Assembly (NCBI GenBank): GCA_945875135.1
Contig: CAMCJO010000178.1
Location: 1-5,042 of the forward strand
Source of the DNA: an uncultured Porphyromonas sp.
GTDB taxonomy: Bacteria > Bacteroidota > Bacteroidia > Bacteroidales > Porphyromonadaceae
Direction of reading: 5' to 3'
Length of the DNA: 5,042 nt
Shown in pieces: positions 3,771-5,042 of this stretch (the stretch's first letter is position 1; every line of letters starts with the position of its first letter). The notes under the pieces were generated by a model. It was not told the origin of the DNA. It saw nothing but the letters and a program-made list of their open reading frames with translations, and did no database searches. The position numbers were made by a program, and so were the translations under genes.

Positions 3771-5042
3771 ATGATCCAACGCTTTTTTCCCTTCCTAGCC
3801 TTAGCGCTAATACTCAGTGTGAGTACACTATGGGCCAAGCCCCGCACAGAGCAGCAGGCTCGCCTCATAGCCGAGCAATACACCACACAGCACCTGAGCC
3901 GTAGCGAGCTAGCTACACTGCGCTCAGCAGCCACGCCCTTGCTGACTCTTGTGTCAGCTCCAGCCGCTGACGCTGATGGAGTGTCTGCACGTCGCCAGAC
4001 GACAGCTTCAGCCGTGCAGACGCTTGCCTCCGCCTATTACGTATATAATATAGGTAGCGAGCGAGGCTATGTGATGATCTCGGGTGATGATCTACTGCCT
4101 GAGGTGATCGCTTACGCTGACGAGGGAGCTTTTATCCCAGATGAGGAGCAGCCAGAGCATATTGCGTCGTTTCTCGCTCAGGTACGTGCAGCACTGCACG
4201 CTTTGGTAGCGCGTGGCGAGCCCGTAGTGATGCCACGCACCTCGCAGCTACGCCCTGAGGGGGTGGCTCCGCTACTGGGCGATATTCAGTGGGGGCAGGA
4301 CTACCCCTTCAATACACGCTGTCCCTACAAGAATGGCGGTCAGTCTGTCGTGGGTTGTGTCGCAACAGCTATATCGCAGATCCTACGCTATCATCGGTGG
4401 CCTGACAAGGGGGTGGGGATCTGCGAGTATAAAGAGGACGATGGCACCGAGCATCAAGTCGACTTCTCGCAGACTACTTACCTCTGGAACAAAATGCCTG
4501 AACGTCCTAATCAGCGGTATGAGCCACAAGATGTGACCGATGCGCTCTCTACGCTATGCTATCATGTGGGTGTCCTCTCACACATGCAGTATAGTCCTGC
4601 GGGTAGTGGCACCTTCTCTCAGTACCCCAAGGAGGGCCTGCAGAAGTACTTTAAGTACAAAAAGAATATCCAGCTGCTCAGCCGTATGAACTACAAGATG
4701 GCGGACTGGATGGACATCATAGCCAAGGAGCTCAACGAGGGACGTCCCATCTACTACGCTGGTGCTAGTAGTACGGTCGGTCACGCCTTCGTCTGCGATG
4801 GTTATAAGCCGGACGGCTACTTCCATATCAATCTCGGATGGGACGGCATAGCCAATGGGTACTTCCTCCTTTATGCGATCAATCCTGATGTGCTAGGTAC
4901 TGGTGGCGGCACCTCGTACGATGGGTACAATGACTATCAGGAGATCATGGTCGGTATAGAGCCTGACCGTGATGGCTCCTCTGAGCGCACCGTCAGTGAG
5001 AATATATCGGCCATCTCCCTAGAGGTGTCGTGTGAGGACAAT
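3771..5042 (+). CDS. Secreted C10 (streptopain/PrtT/interpain-like) cysteine protease, 3' truncated
   Basis: The first 424 residues of a larger protein; no stop codon occurs before the window end. Residues 1-22 are a signal peptide (MIQRFF, a hydrophobic run, then LWA with likely cleavage before Lys23), so it is exported. Residues from about 24 to 165 resemble the inhibitory propeptide of this family, including YYVYNIGSERGYVMISGDD (89-107). The C10 catalytic domain starts around PLLGDIQWGQDYPFN (167-181). Cys196 in VVGCVATA is the nucleophile and His338 in TVGHAFVCDGY the catalytic histidine; Asn354 and Trp357 in HINLGWDG complete the active site. Spacing is close to that of streptococcal SpeB (precursor Cys192 and His340). 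An active, self-processing protease that degrades host or dietary protein is the likely role. After about 395 a C-terminal extension begins (ERTVSENISAISLEV), as in PrtT-like family members, which often end in adhesin-like or type IX secretion domains; that part is outside the window. The ATG at 3771 is chosen because ATGs at 3758 and 3766 stop at once and because it yields the signal peptide. Confidence 0.95.
   Translation, partial: MIQRFFPFLALALILSVSTLWAKPRTEQQARLIAEQYTTQHLSRSELATLRSAATPLLTLVSAPAADADGVSARRQTTASAVQTLASAYYVYNIGSERGYVMISGDDLLPEVIAYADEGAFIPDEEQPEHIASFLAQVRAALHALVARGEPVVMPRTSQLRPEGVAPLLGDIQWGQDYPFNTRCPYKNGGQSVVGCVATAISQILRYHRWPDKGVGICEYKEDDGTEHQVDFSQTTYLWNKMPERPNQRYEPQDVTDALSTLCYHVGVLSHMQYSPAGSGTFSQYPKEGLQKYFKYKKNIQLLSRMNYKMADWMDIIAKELNEGRPIYYAGASSTVGHAFVCDGYKPDGYFHINLGWDGIANGYFLLYAINPDVLGTGGGTSYDGYNDYQEIMVGIEPDRDGSSERTVSENISAISLEVSCEDN

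Noticed and set aside
4333..4826. Frames at 4333-4536 plus and 4578-4826 minus within the protease
   Set aside because: They overlap the catalytic domain of the C10 protease in other frames and have no family features.

Overview
The window reads as the end of a draft contig from a Bacteroidales bacterium, most likely a Porphyromonas or close relative (inference). The grounds are: a Bacteroidetes-type ATP-dependent PEP carboxykinase; the cluster rpmB-rpmG followed by the 50-aa DUF4295 protein, an arrangement typical of Bacteroidetes; promoter-like sequences of the Bacteroidetes type (TTTG about 20 bp ahead of TAnnTTTG) in place of -35/-10 boxes; start codons without Shine-Dalgarno sequences; and a secreted C10 (streptopain/interpain/PrtT-like) cysteine protease.

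Layout. Positions 1-47 are not genomic: they are the Illumina P7 tail, an i7 index and the Nextera read-2 transposon adapter left on the contig end. Genomic sequence starts at about 48, with a small palindrome (71-90) and an intrinsic terminator (141-187, minus strand). These serve pckA (211-1824, minus strand). From 1825 to 2799 there is no credible gene. Instead there is a probable pckA promoter; a 173-bp MITE-like element with 11-bp terminal inverted repeats and a 7-bp target duplication (2003-2189); a run of degenerate CTAACCT heptamers (2263-2297); a 247-bp element bounded by 15-bp imperfect inverted repeats that contains five CCACGTGG palindromes and three 21-bp tandem repeats (2303-2549); and a structured stretch with a 36-bp near-perfect palindrome (2678-2713). 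Next, on the minus strand, comes the ribosomal cluster rpmB (bL28), rpmG (bL33) and DUF4295 (3463 down to 2800). A 307-bp divergent intergenic region (3464-3770) carries the promoter for that cluster and the start region of the C10 protease, which runs off the window end (3771-5042).

The genes are three independent units: central carbon metabolism (pckA, the CO2-fixing PEP/oxaloacetate step used in succinate-forming fermentation), translation (three small proteins, two of them certain ribosomal proteins), and extracellular proteolysis. No complete new multi-gene system is visible. The most unusual content is the dense, nested repeat cluster between pckA and the ribosomal operon, in particular the helically phased CCACGTGG array inside an inverted-repeat-bounded element.
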